Assembly (NCBI GenBank): GCA_031976395.1
Contig: DALYLJ010000001.1
Coordinates: 1 to 56,893, forward strand
Reading direction: 5' to 3'
From: UBA11164 sp002420085
GTDB taxonomy: Bacteria > Pseudomonadota > Gammaproteobacteria > Xanthomonadales > Xanthomonadaceae
DNA: 56,893 nucleotides
Shown here: positions 34,736 to 44,861 of the stretch, piece by piece
Numbering within the stretch: position 1 is the stretch's first letter
How the letters are laid out: each line of letters starts with the position of its first letter
Notes under the pieces: model-generated
The model's input: only the letters and a program-made list of their open reading frames with translations
What the model was told of the DNA's origin: nothing
Database searches by the model: none
Translations under genes and position numbers: made by a program

Positions 34736-37564
34736 TCAACCAGCATCGGGCGGACAGAATGCCGCCAGGCTCTCGATATCGTGCCCGAAGCGCGTGCTTG
34801 GCCAGGGGGTTGGCATGCCGGCCATCACGGCGGCGATCCGATCCCGACCACCGGGATCGCCCACCACACACTCCAACTCACCCAGCACCGCCTCCGCCCG
34901 CCAGCGCAGTTTGCGGGCGGCGATACCCTCGTCCACGAACCGATTCGCCACGTCACGCACCAGTTCACGGGCACGCTCGACCCGGCCGACCCGGGCCATC
35001 GCCCGAGCAAGACTGAGTTCGGCGGCACCGCAGGCCGGATGATGCGGCCCGAAATGGCGATTCATCAGGGCTACCGCCTGGATCAGGCTGGTTTCCGCCG
35101 CGTCCCAGTCGCCGCGGGCGGCCTGCGCCTCGCCAATGAAACGCCAGGCGCTGCCGACGGCGGCATGATCGTCGCCATGGACCCCACGACGGCCGTCCAG
35201 GGCGGCCCGGAATTCCGCTTCGGCCGCTTCCGGACGCCCGGCGACCATCAGGATGCGACCCAGGCTCAGTCGTGCGCCCGGAAGTCGCATCGGGTCGGGA
35301 GTCGCCGACCAGATGGCGATCGCCCGGCGCAGTTCGGCCTCGGAGGTCTCCGCATCACCACGCTCGAAGGCGATTGCCGCGCGCGTCTCGTAGATCGCAC
35401 CCAGATCCGGATGCTGCTCACCGAAACGCGCCACCAGGGTCGAGCGGGCGACCTCGGTCATCCGCTCGGCGCCGTCGAGGTCGCCGTTCTCCATCAGCAC
35501 CTCGGCGAACTGCAACTGGCTCTCGGCGGTGGCCGGATGATCCGGACCATGCCGACGCATGGACAGCACCAGGGCTTCGCGGGCAGCACCCTCGGCGGCG
35601 GTCAGGTCGCCACGCTCGCGGTAGAGCATCCCGAGATTGCGCCAGATCGCCACTGCCAGAGGACCGTCGTCCTCCTCGGCCACCCGCAAGCGATCCAGTG
35701 CCCGGCGCAGGCCGGCGATCGCCTCATCAGGCAAGCCGGCATCGGCGTCGATGGCGGCCAGATCGATCAGACTCTCGGCCTGTGCTCGATTGTCGCCGTC
35801 GGTCTGACGCAGTTCCAGGGCATGTTCGAGCAGGTCGCGGACCTCCCGTGTGCGGCCGGTCAGACGCAGACAGCGGGCCTTCTCGGACATCAGGTCGGCA
35901 CGCCGGGCCGCCGTGTACTCGGGACCGAGCAGTTCGGGATTGGCATCAGCCTCGAACAGGGCTTCGCATGCCTGGGTCTGGCCGAGCCCACGGTGGGCGC
36001 GGGCCTGCTCGATCCAGGCATCGATCTGGGCCTCGCGACGATCGGCTTCGCCGAGTTTGGCCAGCGCGAGGGTTTGCAGGCCGATGGCGTCCAGTGCCTG
36101 GTCATGATCGCCGATGTTGTTGAGCAGGCGGGCAATCAGTCCGAGCATGGCGACCTGCGAGACCGGCTCATCGACCAGGTCGGTACCGGCCCGCTCCAGA
36201 CCAGCCTGGAGCAGGCCGCGCAGATCCATCGCCTGGCTCGCCGGAGCATGATCGCCCTCGAACAGGCTGACCACGAACCCCTGCATCGCCTGGGCACGCG
36301 CCGCCTCGCTGATCGCCTCGCGCGCCTGCCAGACGGCAACCGCGAGACTGGTCGAGAGCAGCGCGAACACGCCGACCCCGGCCGCCAGTGCCAGACCATG
36401 CCGACGCAGGTACTTGCAGAAGCGATAGCCCACGCCGGCCGGCCGTGCCAGGATCGGCCGACCCTCCAGGTAGCGTTGCAGATCCTGGGCAAGGGCCTCG
36501 ATCGAGGCATAGCGTCGCGCCGGCACCTTGTGCAGGGCCTTGAGCACGATCGTGTCGATGTCACCGGCAAGCTGGCGGGCCAGACGCGCATCAGGACTGG
36601 GCGCAACACCGCCTCCGGGGACCGACATCGCCTGTGGTCTGAGCACGGCCAGCGAGGGCCGGATGGCGTCGCTTTCGAGAATTGCCGTCTGCCAGGCAGC
36701 ATCGGTGTCGGACTCGACCCGGTACGGTCGGAAGCCGGTCAGCAACTCATAGAACACCACACCGAGCGAATAGACGTCGGTCATGGTGCCGACCGGCTCG
36801 CCGGCCAGTTGTTCGGGTGCGGCGTAATGCAGGGTGAAGGCACGGGCGTCGAGCAGGGTGTGCTCGCTGCCGGAACTGGGCGTATCGAGCAGTTTGGCAA
36901 TCCCGAAATCGAGCAGGCGGACATCGCCGGCCGGGGTCACCAGGATGTTCGACGGTTTGAGGTCGCGATGCACGACCAGACTGGCATGGGCATGACTGAC
37001 CGCCGCACAGACCTGGAGCAACAGCCTGACCCGATCGGCGACGCTGGCATTCTGGCGGCGGGCGTAGACCGTGATCGGCTCGCCCTGGATGTACTCCAGG
37101 GCCAGATAGGGCTGGCCGTCATCGCTGACTCCGGCATCCAGGAAGCGGGCGATGTGGGCATGCGCCAGCCGGGCCAGGATCTGCCGCTCGCGCTGGAATC
37201 GTTGCTTGAGGTCGGCACTGGCCAGACCCGGACGCAGCAGTTTGAGGGCGACCCGGCGCTCGTACAGGCCATCGGCACGCTCGGCCAGCCAGACCTGGCC
37301 CATGCCACCCTCGCCGATCTCACGTTCGAGGCGGTACGGACCGATCATTCGCCCGACCAGCGGGTGGCCAAGCATGGTCGCGACCGCCGGATCGGCCAGA
37401 AAGTCGGGATGGCGACGATCGAGATCGAGCAGCCGCTGCACTTCTCGCGCCATCGCCGGCTCGGTCTCGGCCAACTCGGCCAGCCGACGCTCGCGCGCGT
37501 GGTCGGGCAAGTCGATCAGTTCGTCGAGCAGGGGTGACAGCCGGCGCCAGTCGGTTCCGCTCAT
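34736..37564 (-). CDS. Membrane Ser/Thr protein kinase with periplasmic TPR domain
   Basis: A 942-residue protein. Residues ~75-345 form a Hanks-type kinase: GEGGMGQV (82-89), K108 (VALKLL), HRDLKPSN (199-206), DFG (219-221) and an APE-like YAAPEQLAG. One transmembrane helix (about 393-415, LALAAGVGVFALLSTSLAVA) separates it from a C-terminal ~500-residue chain of TPR-like repeats (for example IWRNLGMLYRERGDLTAAEG). N-terminal residues 1-70 hold the short helical region common in this class. It lies 86 nt downstream of an ECF-type sigma gene, a pairing common in Xanthomonadales where the kinase may activate the sigma factor by phosphorylation (inference from related systems). Confidence 0.92.
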   Translation of the reverse strand: MSGTDWRRLSPLLDELIDLPDHARERRLAELAETEPAMAREVQRLLDLDRRHPDFLADPAVATMLGHPLVGRMIGPYRLEREIGEGGMGQVWLAERADGLYERRVALKLLRPGLASADLKQRFQRERQILARLAHAHIARFLDAGVSDDGQPYLALEYIQGEPITVYARRQNASVADRVRLLLQVCAAVSHAHASLVVHRDLKPSNILVTPAGDVRLLDFGIAKLLDTPSSGSEHTLLDARAFTLHYAAPEQLAGEPVGTMTDVYSLGVVFYELLTGFRPYRVESDTDAAWQTAILESDAIRPSLAVLRPQAMSVPGGGVAPSPDARLARQLAGDIDTIVLKALHKVPARRYASIEALAQDLQRYLEGRPILARPAGVGYRFCKYLRRHGLALAAGVGVFALLSTSLAVAVWQAREAISEAARAQAMQGFVVSLFEGDHAPASQAMDLRGLLQAGLERAGTDLVDEPVSQVAMLGLIARLLNNIGDHDQALDAIGLQTLALAKLGEADRREAQIDAWIEQARAHRGLGQTQACEALFEADANPELLGPEYTAARRADLMSEKARCLRLTGRTREVRDLLEHALELRQTDGDNRAQAESLIDLAAIDADAGLPDEAIAGLRRALDRLRVAEEDDGPLAVAIWRNLGMLYRERGDLTAAEGAAREALVLSMRRHGPDHPATAESQLQFAEVLMENGDLDGAERMTEVARSTLVARFGEQHPDLGAIYETRAAIAFERGDAETSEAELRRAIAIWSATPDPMRLPGARLSLGRILMVAGRPEAAEAEFRAALDGRRGVHGDDHAAVGSAWRFIGEAQAARGDWDAAETSLIQAVALMNRHFGPHHPACGAAELSLARAMARVGRVERARELVRDVANRFVDEGIAARKLRWRAEAVLGELECVVGDPGGRDRIAAVMAGMPTPWPSTRFGHDIESLAAFCPPDAG

Positions 37565-37650
37565 GATCGGATCAGCACCAAGCGGCGCGCCCCGGACAGG
37601 CGCCTCGATAGCCAGGGAAACGATGACGGCGCCGGTTCACGGTCTGCGCC

Positions 37651-38223
37651 TCAACTGTCCCGCAGGCTGGCGAGCAGGAACATCCGAGCCTTCTGCCAGT
37701 CGCGCCGGACGCTGCGCTCGGAACGCTCCAGGAGGGCGGCGATCTCCTCCTCGGACAGGCCGGCGAAATAGCGCATTTCAACCACCTGGACCAGGCGCGG
37801 ATCGACCGCCGCCAGACGATTCAGCGCTTCGTCCAGTGCCAGCGTGTCCTCGTCGAGACGAACCCCGCCCCCGAAATTCTCGGGCAATTCGGTCACCCGC
37901 TGGCGATCGCCGCCGCGCTTCTGCGACAGACGCTGGCGGGTGTGGTCGACCACGACACTGCGCATCGCCGATGCGGCGTAGGCAAAGAAATGGGCGCGGT
38001 CGTCGAACTGGGTCTCACGCTTGCCGGCCAAACGCAGATAGGCCTCGTGGACCAGGGCGGTGGCATCCAGGGTGTGGCCACGGTTCTGACCGATGTGTCG
38101 TCGGGCCATGGCGTGCAGTTCGCGGTACAGGACGCTCAACACGCGGTCCAACGCCTGGCGATCGCCATTGCCAGCGGCTCCGAGCAGGCGTGTGATGTCT
38201 TCACTGGTGCCGTCTGGATTCAT
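37651..38223 (-). CDS. ECF-type RNA polymerase sigma factor (TIGR02999-like)
   Basis: From ATG 38223 the product is 190 residues. Region 2 is visible (LVHEAYLRL, DRAHFFAYAASAMRSVVVDH) and region 4 as a helix-turn-helix (YFAGLSEEEIAALLERSERSVRRDWQKARMF, given here only to mark residues ~155-185; key residues LSEEEIA and SVRRDW). No anti-sigma gene is adjacent; the neighbour is a TPR Ser/Thr kinase. A further in-frame ATG ten codons upstream (38253) is possible but would consume the leader of the TATATT element. It probably directs transcription of a small, unidentified regulon. Confidence 0.88.
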   Translation of the reverse strand: MNPDGTSEDITRLLGAAGNGDRQALDRVLSVLYRELHAMARRHIGQNRGHTLDATALVHEAYLRLAGKRETQFDDRAHFFAYAASAMRSVVVDHTRQRLSQKRGGDRQRVTELPENFGGGVRLDEDTLALDEALNRLAAVDPRLVQVVEMRYFAGLSEEEIAALLERSERSVRRDWQKARMFLLASLRDS

Positions 38224-38260
38224 GCTGCGTGTACTCGGAGACAACCCTGTCATCCGCCTG

Positions 38261-38266
38261 AATATA
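38261..38266 (-). promoter_or_regulatory. Candidate -10 element for the sigma factor-kinase unit
   Basis: TATATT on the minus strand, 37 nt before the sigma gene ATG, in a locally A/T-richer stretch. No good -35 lies 17 nt upstream. A GAAC-containing ECF-like -35 (CGAACA) is found somewhat further upstream, near 38289-38294, so autoregulation is possible but unproven. Confidence 0.3.
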
Positions 38267-38383
38267 GCGCCTGGAGTGTGGATTCAGCGTGTTCGTAACA
38301 TCGCGATTTCGGGTCGATCCGGTGCCGCAGCCGAGACAGACCGGTCAACGATCGCCTGCATCGACCACGGTATCGGCCCGAAT

Positions 38384-39196
38384 TCAACGCTGGCAGCACG
38401 GACACCAGACCGTCGCTCGATGGCCGAGCTTCTGCGCCCTGAGTCCGCTGCCGCAGCGACGGCACGACTGGCCCTCTCGGCCATAGACCTGCAATTCCTG
38501 CTCGAAATAGCCGGGCGCACCGTCGGGCGCGAGAAAATCCCGCAAGGTGGTGCCGCCTCGGACGATGGCATGTCCGAGCACCTGCCGCACCGCCTCGGCC
38601 AGCCGGCGATAACGCGCCAGCGAGATCGCACCGGCCGGACGCAGCGGATGGATCCCGGCCAGGAACAGGCTCTCGGCGGCATAGATGTTGCCAACCCCGA
38701 CCACCACCGACTGATCCATCAGAAACCCCTTGACCGGTCCCGTGCGTCGGCGCGCCAGGCGATGCAGGTAGTCGCCATCGAAGTGGTCCGACAGCGGCTC
38801 CGGTCCGAGATCGGCAAGCAGTGGATGCACCGTCCCGGCCGGCTGCCAGAGCAGGCAGCCGAATCGACGCGGGTCGGTGAAGCGCAGCACGAGGCCGGAA
38901 TCCAGCGCCAGATCGACATGATCATGCCGACCGTGTACCACCTCGGGCGACAGCACCCGCAGCACACCCGACATGCCGAGATGGAGCAGGGCCGAACCGC
39001 TTTCGGCATCGATCAGCAGGTACTTGGCACGCCGACGGACATCGGCGATCCGCTGACCCGGCAAGACGTCGGTGATCGCCGACGGAATCGGCCAGCGCAA
39101 GTCCGGACGGCGCAGGGTCGCTGCGGTGATCCGCCGACCGATCAAGTGCGGCGCCAGACCGGCGCGGGTGGTCTCGACTTCGGGCAGTTCGGGCAC
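38384..39196 (-). CDS. mutM: Formamidopyrimidine-DNA glycosylase
   Basis: A 270-residue Fpg/MutM. N-terminal P1 (after Met removal) and E2 are catalytic (MPELPEVETTRAGL). Other signatures are RRAKYLL (K for DNA contact), HLGMSGVLRVL, DPRRFGCLLW, GVGNIYAAESLF (H2TH motif) and a C-terminal zinc finger CRRCG ... CPCC with the final QR. It excises 8-oxoguanine and formamidopyrimidines and nicks the abasic site. Length and motifs are fully conserved. It is divergent from the desaturase gene. Confidence 0.97.
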   Translation of the reverse strand: MPELPEVETTRAGLAPHLIGRRITAATLRRPDLRWPIPSAITDVLPGQRIADVRRRAKYLLIDAESGSALLHLGMSGVLRVLSPEVVHGRHDHVDLALDSGLVLRFTDPRRFGCLLWQPAGTVHPLLADLGPEPLSDHFDGDYLHRLARRRTGPVKGFLMDQSVVVGVGNIYAAESLFLAGIHPLRPAGAISLARYRRLAEAVRQVLGHAIVRGGTTLRDFLAPDGAPGYFEQELQVYGREGQSCRRCGSGLRAQKLGHRATVWCPCCQR

Positions 39197-39323
39197 GGCA
39201 GGCGTGTTCCAGCGAGGGGGCGGGCCGAGCGATTATGAACGAGGCCGCCGACATACGTCGGCGCACAGTGGCGCCCCTGTCCGGCAACGGGCATCATGCG
39301 GGCTTCACGCTGTGGAGATACCC

Positions 39324-40523
39324 ATGTTCGACGCATTACTGGCATTCCTGAACGACGGCCTGACCGGTGCCGGCTTCGGGGCGATGGCCCTCTTCTTTCT
39401 GATCGTGACCCAGATGACGATCTTCTCGGTCACCCTCTACCTGCATCGCAGCCAGGCCCATCGCGGTGTCGATTTCCATCCCGTGCTCGCCCACGCCTTC
39501 CGCTTCTGGTGCTGGCTGACCACGGCCATGCGGACCCGCGAGTGGGTCGCCATCCACCGCAAGCACCACGCCCGTTGCGAAACCCCGGATGATCCGCACA
39601 GCCCGCGCTTCTTCGGGATCAACCGCGTGCTCTGGCGTGGCGTCGAGTTGTACCAGATCGAGACCCACAACCGCGACACGATCGAGAAGTACGGCAAGGG
39701 CGCACCCGAGGACTGGCTGGAACGCCACCTCTATACTCCGCTCAACTGGCTCGGCCCGACCACCATGCTGGCGATCGACTTCGCCCTGTTCGGGGTGGCC
39801 GGCATCGCCCTGTGGGCCTTGCAGATGGCCTGGATCCCGTTCTGGGCAGCCGGCGTCGTCAATGGCCTCGGCCACTGGTGGGGCTACCGCAACTTCGAGA
39901 CCCGCGACACCGCCACCAATCTCACCCCGTGGGGCGTCTGGATCGGCGGCGAGGAACTGCACAACAACCACCACACCTTCCCGAGTTCAGCCCGGTTCTC
40001 GCTGCGCCGCTGGGAATTCGACATCGGCTGGGCGGCGATCCGGCTGTTCGAGACCCTCGGCCTGGCCCGCGTGCTTCGGGTGGCCCCACGCCTGGATGCC
40101 CGTCCGAACATCGCCGTGCCGGACAGCGAGACGCTCAAGGCCGTGCTCGCCCATCGCTATCAGGTGATGACCGAATACTTCCGGACCGTCACCCTGCCGA
40201 CCCTGCGCGAGGAGATGCAGCAGGCCGGCGAGACCGTTCGGTCGATCCCGCGCCGACTGCGCAAATCGCTCGCCAACGGTGGCCAGTGGCTCGACGACAG
40301 CAGCCGTCGGCGGATCGACGCGATCATCGCCCAGCGGCCGAACCTGCAAACCGTGGCCGAGTACCGTGCGCGTCTGACCCAGTTGATGGAACTGCGCGGC
40401 AGCGAAGCCAGCCTGCGGGCACTGCAACAATGGGTGCGCGAAGCCGAAGCCTCGGGCATCCAGGCACTGGAACTGTTCTCCGCCCGCCTGCGCAGCTACG
40501 CCACCGCCCCGGCCAGGGCCTGA
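39324..40523 (+). CDS. Membrane fatty acid (acyl-lipid) desaturase
   Basis: A 399-residue integral-membrane di-iron desaturase. Three His boxes are visible: H41-RSQAH46, H78-RKHH82 and HNNHH. Membrane helices lie near 18-38, 58-70 and 150-190. Residues ~280-399 form a cytoplasmic helical tail found in DesA-like proteobacterial enzymes. The best-studied relative is the Pseudomonas delta-9 acyl desaturase DesA; the bond position here is not predictable. GGAG lies 8 nt before ATG 39324; the open frame upstream overlaps mutM and is not family-like. It likely maintains membrane fluidity. Confidence 0.9.
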   Translation: MFDALLAFLNDGLTGAGFGAMALFFLIVTQMTIFSVTLYLHRSQAHRGVDFHPVLAHAFRFWCWLTTAMRTREWVAIHRKHHARCETPDDPHSPRFFGINRVLWRGVELYQIETHNRDTIEKYGKGAPEDWLERHLYTPLNWLGPTTMLAIDFALFGVAGIALWALQMAWIPFWAAGVVNGLGHWWGYRNFETRDTATNLTPWGVWIGGEELHNNHHTFPSSARFSLRRWEFDIGWAAIRLFETLGLARVLRVAPRLDARPNIAVPDSETLKAVLAHRYQVMTEYFRTVTLPTLREEMQQAGETVRSIPRRLRKSLANGGQWLDDSSRRRIDAIIAQRPNLQTVAEYRARLTQLMELRGSEASLRALQQWVREAEASGIQALELFSARLRSYATAPARA

Positions 40524-40596
40524 TCCGACGCCGACAACCAGGCCGCCTGCGCCACGGGTGCGGGCGGCCGGCCGGCATCGGCAGCATGGTCGCGCC

Positions 40597-41064
40597 ATGA
40601 GCCTCGAACGACAACTGCCGCGCTTCCTGGTCGCAGGCACGATCGGTTTCGCGGTCGATGCCGGCGTCCTCTATGCGGCGCTGGCGCTCGGCGCCGATTA
40701 CTACAGCGGCCGCCTGGTTTCGTTCTGTCTGGCGGTCGCAACCACCTGGCTGATCAATCGGCGCTGGACCTTCGAGCACCACCGGGTGCGACCGAGCCTC
40801 GCCGAATTCAGCCGTTACTTCGGCGCCATGCTGCTCGGCGGCGCGGTCAATTACGCCAGCTATGCACTGATCGTCGCCACCCTGCCGCGCACTCCCTGGC
40901 TGCCGCTGGTAGCCGTCGCAGCCGGCTCGATCGCTGGCCTCGGCGTCAACTTCACCAGCGCCCGCCTGTGGGTGTTCCGCACGGATCGGGCTCGGACAGA
41001 CAGGCCAGCAGCCGAGCCGGAAACAACCCAGCCCGAACGATCGTCCGGCCCATCGTCCGATTGA
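40597..41064 (+). CDS. GtrA-family membrane protein
   Basis: A 155-residue protein with four predicted helices (12-30, 38-54, 73-95, 103-120) and the GtrA pattern LPRFLVAGTIGFAVDAGVLY, LINRRWTFEH and VNFTSARLWVFR. GtrA proteins are thought to flip polyprenyl-linked glycosyl carriers in LPS/teichoic or O-antigen modification. No bactoprenol glycosyltransferase gene (GtrB) lies next to it, so the partner is unknown. The C-terminal tail is low complexity. ATG 40597 is chosen over the upstream in-frame ATG 40558, which precedes the family start. Confidence 0.88.
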   Translation: MSLERQLPRFLVAGTIGFAVDAGVLYAALALGADYYSGRLVSFCLAVATTWLINRRWTFEHHRVRPSLAEFSRYFGAMLLGGAVNYASYALIVATLPRTPWLPLVAVAAGSIAGLGVNFTSARLWVFRTDRARTDRPAAEPETTQPERSSGPSSD

Positions 41065-41080
41065 CCGAGCGATCGCCGGC

Positions 41081-44000
41081 TCAGGCCAGCGGTCGCCGGG
41101 CACCGAGGAATGCCCGCACATGGGCCGGCTTGATCGGCTTGGTCAGCACGGGATATCCCAGATCCCGAGCACGTCGCTTCAATGCATCACTGCCGTCGGC
41201 CGTGACCAGGGCACCCGGACAGACACCGCCTGAAACCCGCGCCAGTGCCTGCAACGCCTCCAGACCATCGAGGCGATCGTGCAGGTGGAAATCGACCAGC
41301 AATCGATCGGGCGGATCCGCCTGCGCCGCCGCCAGTGCGGCGTCGATGGTCTCGGCACAGGTGACCCGCACGCCCCAGCGACCGAGCAGGGCGGTCATGC
41401 CATCGAGAATCTCGCGATCGTTGTCCAGACACAGCACATGCAGGCCGCGCAGGGCGCGCTCGACCGGCTCGCTGTGCGGTCGGACCGCCGCAGCGGTGGT
41501 GTGGCTGATCGGTGCCCGGATGGCGAATACGCTGCCCCGACCCGGCCGCGAACGCACCCGCATCGGATGACCGAGCATCCGGCTGATCCGCTGACAGATC
41601 GACAGACCCAGGCCAAGTCCGTGCTCACCCCAGGGCGATGGGCTGTCGAGTCGCTTGAACTCCTCGAAAATCTGCCGCAGATGATGCTCCGGAATACCGG
41701 CACCGGTGTCCCAGACCTCGATCTCCAGCCACTCGCCACGACGGCGACCACCCAGCACCACCCGCCCGGTCGAGGTGTAGCGGAGGGCATTGACGACCAG
41801 GTTCTGAATCACCCGTCGCAGCAGTCGGCGATCACTGCGGACATCGATCCGGGTGCCATGGGTACGAAAAACCAGCCCGCGCTTGGTCGCCAGCGGTGCG
41901 TACTGCTCGGCGATGTCGGCCAGCAGGCCATCGACTGCGAACACGGTGATCTCCGGCTTGAGCACACCCGCCTCCAGGCGGGAAATGTCGAGCAGCCCGT
42001 CGAGCAGTTCCTCGGCGGCGCGCAGCGAGGTATCGACGCGCTCGGCCAACCGGCGCTGCTCGGCACTGTCATCGGTATCGCGCAAGGCCGAGGCGAACAG
42101 GCGAGCGGCATTGAGCGGTTGCAGAACATCATGGCTGAGGGCGGTGAGGAATCGGGTCTTGGACTCGTTGGCCGCGACCGCATCCTGGCGCGCCTGACGC
42201 TGGGCCTCGACCGCCGAAGCGAGTTCACGAGTGCGCTGGGCGACCCGCGCCTCCAGGGTCTCGTTGGCCTCCCGCAATGCCTGCTCGACCCGCTTGTAGT
42301 CGGTCACATCGCTATAGGTGCTGACATAGCCACCGCCAGCCAGCGGCTGGCCACGCACCTCGATCACCTGACCACTCGGGCGCACCCGCTCGAACAGGTG
42401 CGGACTGCCCTGGCGCAGGTGCGCGACCCGCTTGGCGACCATCGCATCGACATCGCCCGAACCCATCTCACCATGCTCGGCATTGAAGCGGATCAGATCG
42501 GCGACCGGCCGACCGACATAGAGCATGCCGTCCGGATAGCCGAACAGGGTCTGATAGCGACGATTCCAGGCGATCAGACGGAGATCGCGATCGACCACAC
42601 TGACGGCCTGCGACAGATTCTCCAGCGTGGTCGATAGCACCTCCCGGTTGAAGCGCAGTTCCTGGCTGGCCTCATCGAGCAGATTGACCACCTCGCCAAT
42701 CTCCATGCCGGTGCCGCGCAGGGCACTGGTCAGGGTCAGACGGGCGGACGCCGCACCGATCGAAGCCGCCAGCAGCCGCTCGCAGAACTGCACCAGGGCA
42801 CGGTCGGCCGGCGCATCCTCATCCAGTTCCCGGTGCTGGGATGCCAGATGCTCCTCGAACCCGCGTCGGGCCTCGCGTACACCGAGCACACGACCGGCCA
42901 GGGCAAGCAGATCGCCGGCCCGGACATTGCCGCGCCAGCCATTGTCGGCAACCGACCGGGAAGCGTAGGGGTCGAGGAAAGGGGTCGCCCGGATGCGGTC
43001 CTCGAAGCTCGGCCGATAGCGCGCCGAAACCACCATCAGGGCACCGATGTTGAACAGCAGCGACCAGAACGTGCCATGGGTGATGGCATCCCAGCCGCTG
43101 ACCCCGAACAACTGCTCGGGCCGCAGCCAGCCGAGGCCGAGCGGCCCCTGCTGCAACCACGCCTCGCCCAACCAACCGGCGCGCGACAGGGTCGGCAGCA
43201 GCAGGGTGTACAGCCACAGTGCGAATCCGACACTCAGGCCGGCATAGACCCCGACCCGACTCGCCCCCCGCCAGTACAGGCCACCGATCAGGGCCGGCGC
43301 GAACTGGGCGACGGCAGCGAAGGCCAGCAGTCCGAACGCAGCCAGATTGCCGGTGTTGCCGGCGACCCGGTAATAGGCGTAGGCGACCGCAGCCAGCACG
43401 ATGATGCTCAGTCGGCGCACCCACAGCAGCAGATCACCGACCGGATTGTGGCGATCGGCGCGCAGCAGGCCGGTCCGCCACAGCGCTGGCATCACCAGAT
43501 CGTTGCTGATCATGGTCGCCAGGGCGACGCTGGCGACGATCACCATGCCGGTGGCCGCCGAGAAGCCACCGACATAGGCGGCCAGCGCCAATGCCTCGTT
43601 GCCCTGCAGCAAGGGCAGGGCCAGCACGTAGGCATCGGCAGCGATGCCCTGCCCGGCCAGCACGGCGGTTCCAGCCGCCGTGATCGGCAATACCATCAGA
43701 CAGATCAACACCAGATAGCCGACAAACCACCAGCGCGCCCGCCCGACATCGCCGGCCTCCTCGCACTCGACCACCGCGACCTGAAACTGGCGCGGCAGGC
43801 AGACGATGGCGGTGAAGGCGAGCAGGGTCTGCGCAACGAACCCCCTGGGCAGTTCGTGACGCGCGAATTCGGCCAGGGTCGCGGCCAGCCGCTGGCTGAG
43901 CCCGTCGGCACCCGGCAGCAGTGAGAAGGCGTAGGCACCGAGCATCAGGAAGGCCACCAGCTTGACCACCGATTCCAGCGCCACTGCCAGCATCATGCCG

Positions 44001-44569
44001 TGATGGTGCTCGGTGGCATCGATCCGGCGAGTGCCGAACAGGATCGCGAACAACGCCAGCAGGGCCGCGACGTACAGCGCCGGATCGGCCAGCCATGGCC
44101 GCTCGCCAAGATCGCCACGGGGAGCATCGGTGAGGACATCAATGCTCATCGCCACCGCCTTCAGTTGCAGGGCGAGGTAGGGAATCACCGCGACCACGGC
44201 GATCGAACTGACCAGGGCCGCCAGACCCTGGCCACGACCGAAGCGGGCACCGATGAAGTCGGCGATCGACACGGTGTTCTGCTCGTGGCCGATCAGCACG
44301 ATCCGCTCCAGCATGCGCCAAGCGAACACGAACAGCAGAATCGGACCAAGATAGATCGGCAGAAAGCCCCAGCCGGTGCTGGCGGCCGTACCGACCGCAC
44401 CGTAGAACGTCCACGACGAGCAGTAGACCGCCAGCGCCAGACTGTAGACCATCGGCCGCAGCCAGGAATGCTGCGGATACAGCGGCCGCCGGTCGCCATA
44501 CCAGGCGACCGCGAACAGCAGCCCGACATAGCCGACCGAAACCGCCAGCAAGACCCATCCAGCGACCAC
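41081..44569 (-). CDS. CrbS-like hybrid sensor histidine kinase with SLC5 (sodium/solute symporter) domain
   Basis: With GTG 44569, preceded by GGAGG at 7-nt spacing, the product is 1162 residues. Residues ~1-475 are a Na+/solute symporter (SSF) domain with about 13 helices. A linker/STAC-type segment follows, then PAS (about 645-755, LSQAVSVVDRDLRLIAWN), histidine kinase (phospho-acceptor H813 in LTALSHDVLQPL; ATP motifs NALRYT, DTGAGIPE, GLGLGLSI) and a C-terminal receiver (D1093 in LLVDFHLHD; late K in LTKPIK). CrbS and CbrA relatives sense carbon sources such as acetate or histidine and control acs. No partner response regulator or acs is in the window. The frame to 44725 is open, but the GTG is better placed. 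Confidence 0.88.
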   Translation of the reverse strand: MVAGWVLLAVSVGYVGLLFAVAWYGDRRPLYPQHSWLRPMVYSLALAVYCSSWTFYGAVGTAASTGWGFLPIYLGPILLFVFAWRMLERIVLIGHEQNTVSIADFIGARFGRGQGLAALVSSIAVVAVIPYLALQLKAVAMSIDVLTDAPRGDLGERPWLADPALYVAALLALFAILFGTRRIDATEHHHGMMLAVALESVVKLVAFLMLGAYAFSLLPGADGLSQRLAATLAEFARHELPRGFVAQTLLAFTAIVCLPRQFQVAVVECEEAGDVGRARWWFVGYLVLICLMVLPITAAGTAVLAGQGIAADAYVLALPLLQGNEALALAAYVGGFSAATGMVIVASVALATMISNDLVMPALWRTGLLRADRHNPVGDLLLWVRRLSIIVLAAVAYAYYRVAGNTGNLAAFGLLAFAAVAQFAPALIGGLYWRGASRVGVYAGLSVGFALWLYTLLLPTLSRAGWLGEAWLQQGPLGLGWLRPEQLFGVSGWDAITHGTFWSLLFNIGALMVVSARYRPSFEDRIRATPFLDPYASRSVADNGWRGNVRAGDLLALAGRVLGVREARRGFEEHLASQHRELDEDAPADRALVQFCERLLAASIGAASARLTLTSALRGTGMEIGEVVNLLDEASQELRFNREVLSTTLENLSQAVSVVDRDLRLIAWNRRYQTLFGYPDGMLYVGRPVADLIRFNAEHGEMGSGDVDAMVAKRVAHLRQGSPHLFERVRPSGQVIEVRGQPLAGGGYVSTYSDVTDYKRVEQALREANETLEARVAQRTRELASAVEAQRQARQDAVAANESKTRFLTALSHDVLQPLNAARLFASALRDTDDSAEQRRLAERVDTSLRAAEELLDGLLDISRLEAGVLKPEITVFAVDGLLADIAEQYAPLATKRGLVFRTHGTRIDVRSDRRLLRRVIQNLVVNALRYTSTGRVVLGGRRRGEWLEIEVWDTGAGIPEHHLRQIFEEFKRLDSPSPWGEHGLGLGLSICQRISRMLGHPMRVRSRPGRGSVFAIRAPISHTTAAAVRPHSEPVERALRGLHVLCLDNDREILDGMTALLGRWGVRVTCAETIDAALAAAQADPPDRLLVDFHLHDRLDGLEALQALARVSGGVCPGALVTADGSDALKRRARDLGYPVLTKPIKPAHVRAFLGARRPLA

Positions 44570-44861
44570 CGAAATCCCTCCCCACCGGGTGCCTGGCCGA
44601 TGATAGCCCGCAGCGTGGTGCGACCGGGCATCGACCGCTCGGCTCGACCCACGCAGCCGCATGTACCGGCATGCGGCGAAAGTCGAAGTGACGGCCCGAT
44701 CGCGACATGGCACCCTGGATGACACCCTGGATCGCCACCATGCCCCCCGCGCGCACTGCCTTGCCTTCGGCCAACCCGTCGCCCGAACCTGCCTGCCCGG
44801 CGCGGCCAGCCTGCTGTCGCTCGACGGCCGGCCGACTCAGTGCAGCCATCGGGTGCGGCGC

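Noticed and set aside
34781..37537. Plus-strand frame of 918 codons opposite the Ser/Thr kinase
   Set aside because: Antisense shadow; kinase motifs on the minus strand are complete.
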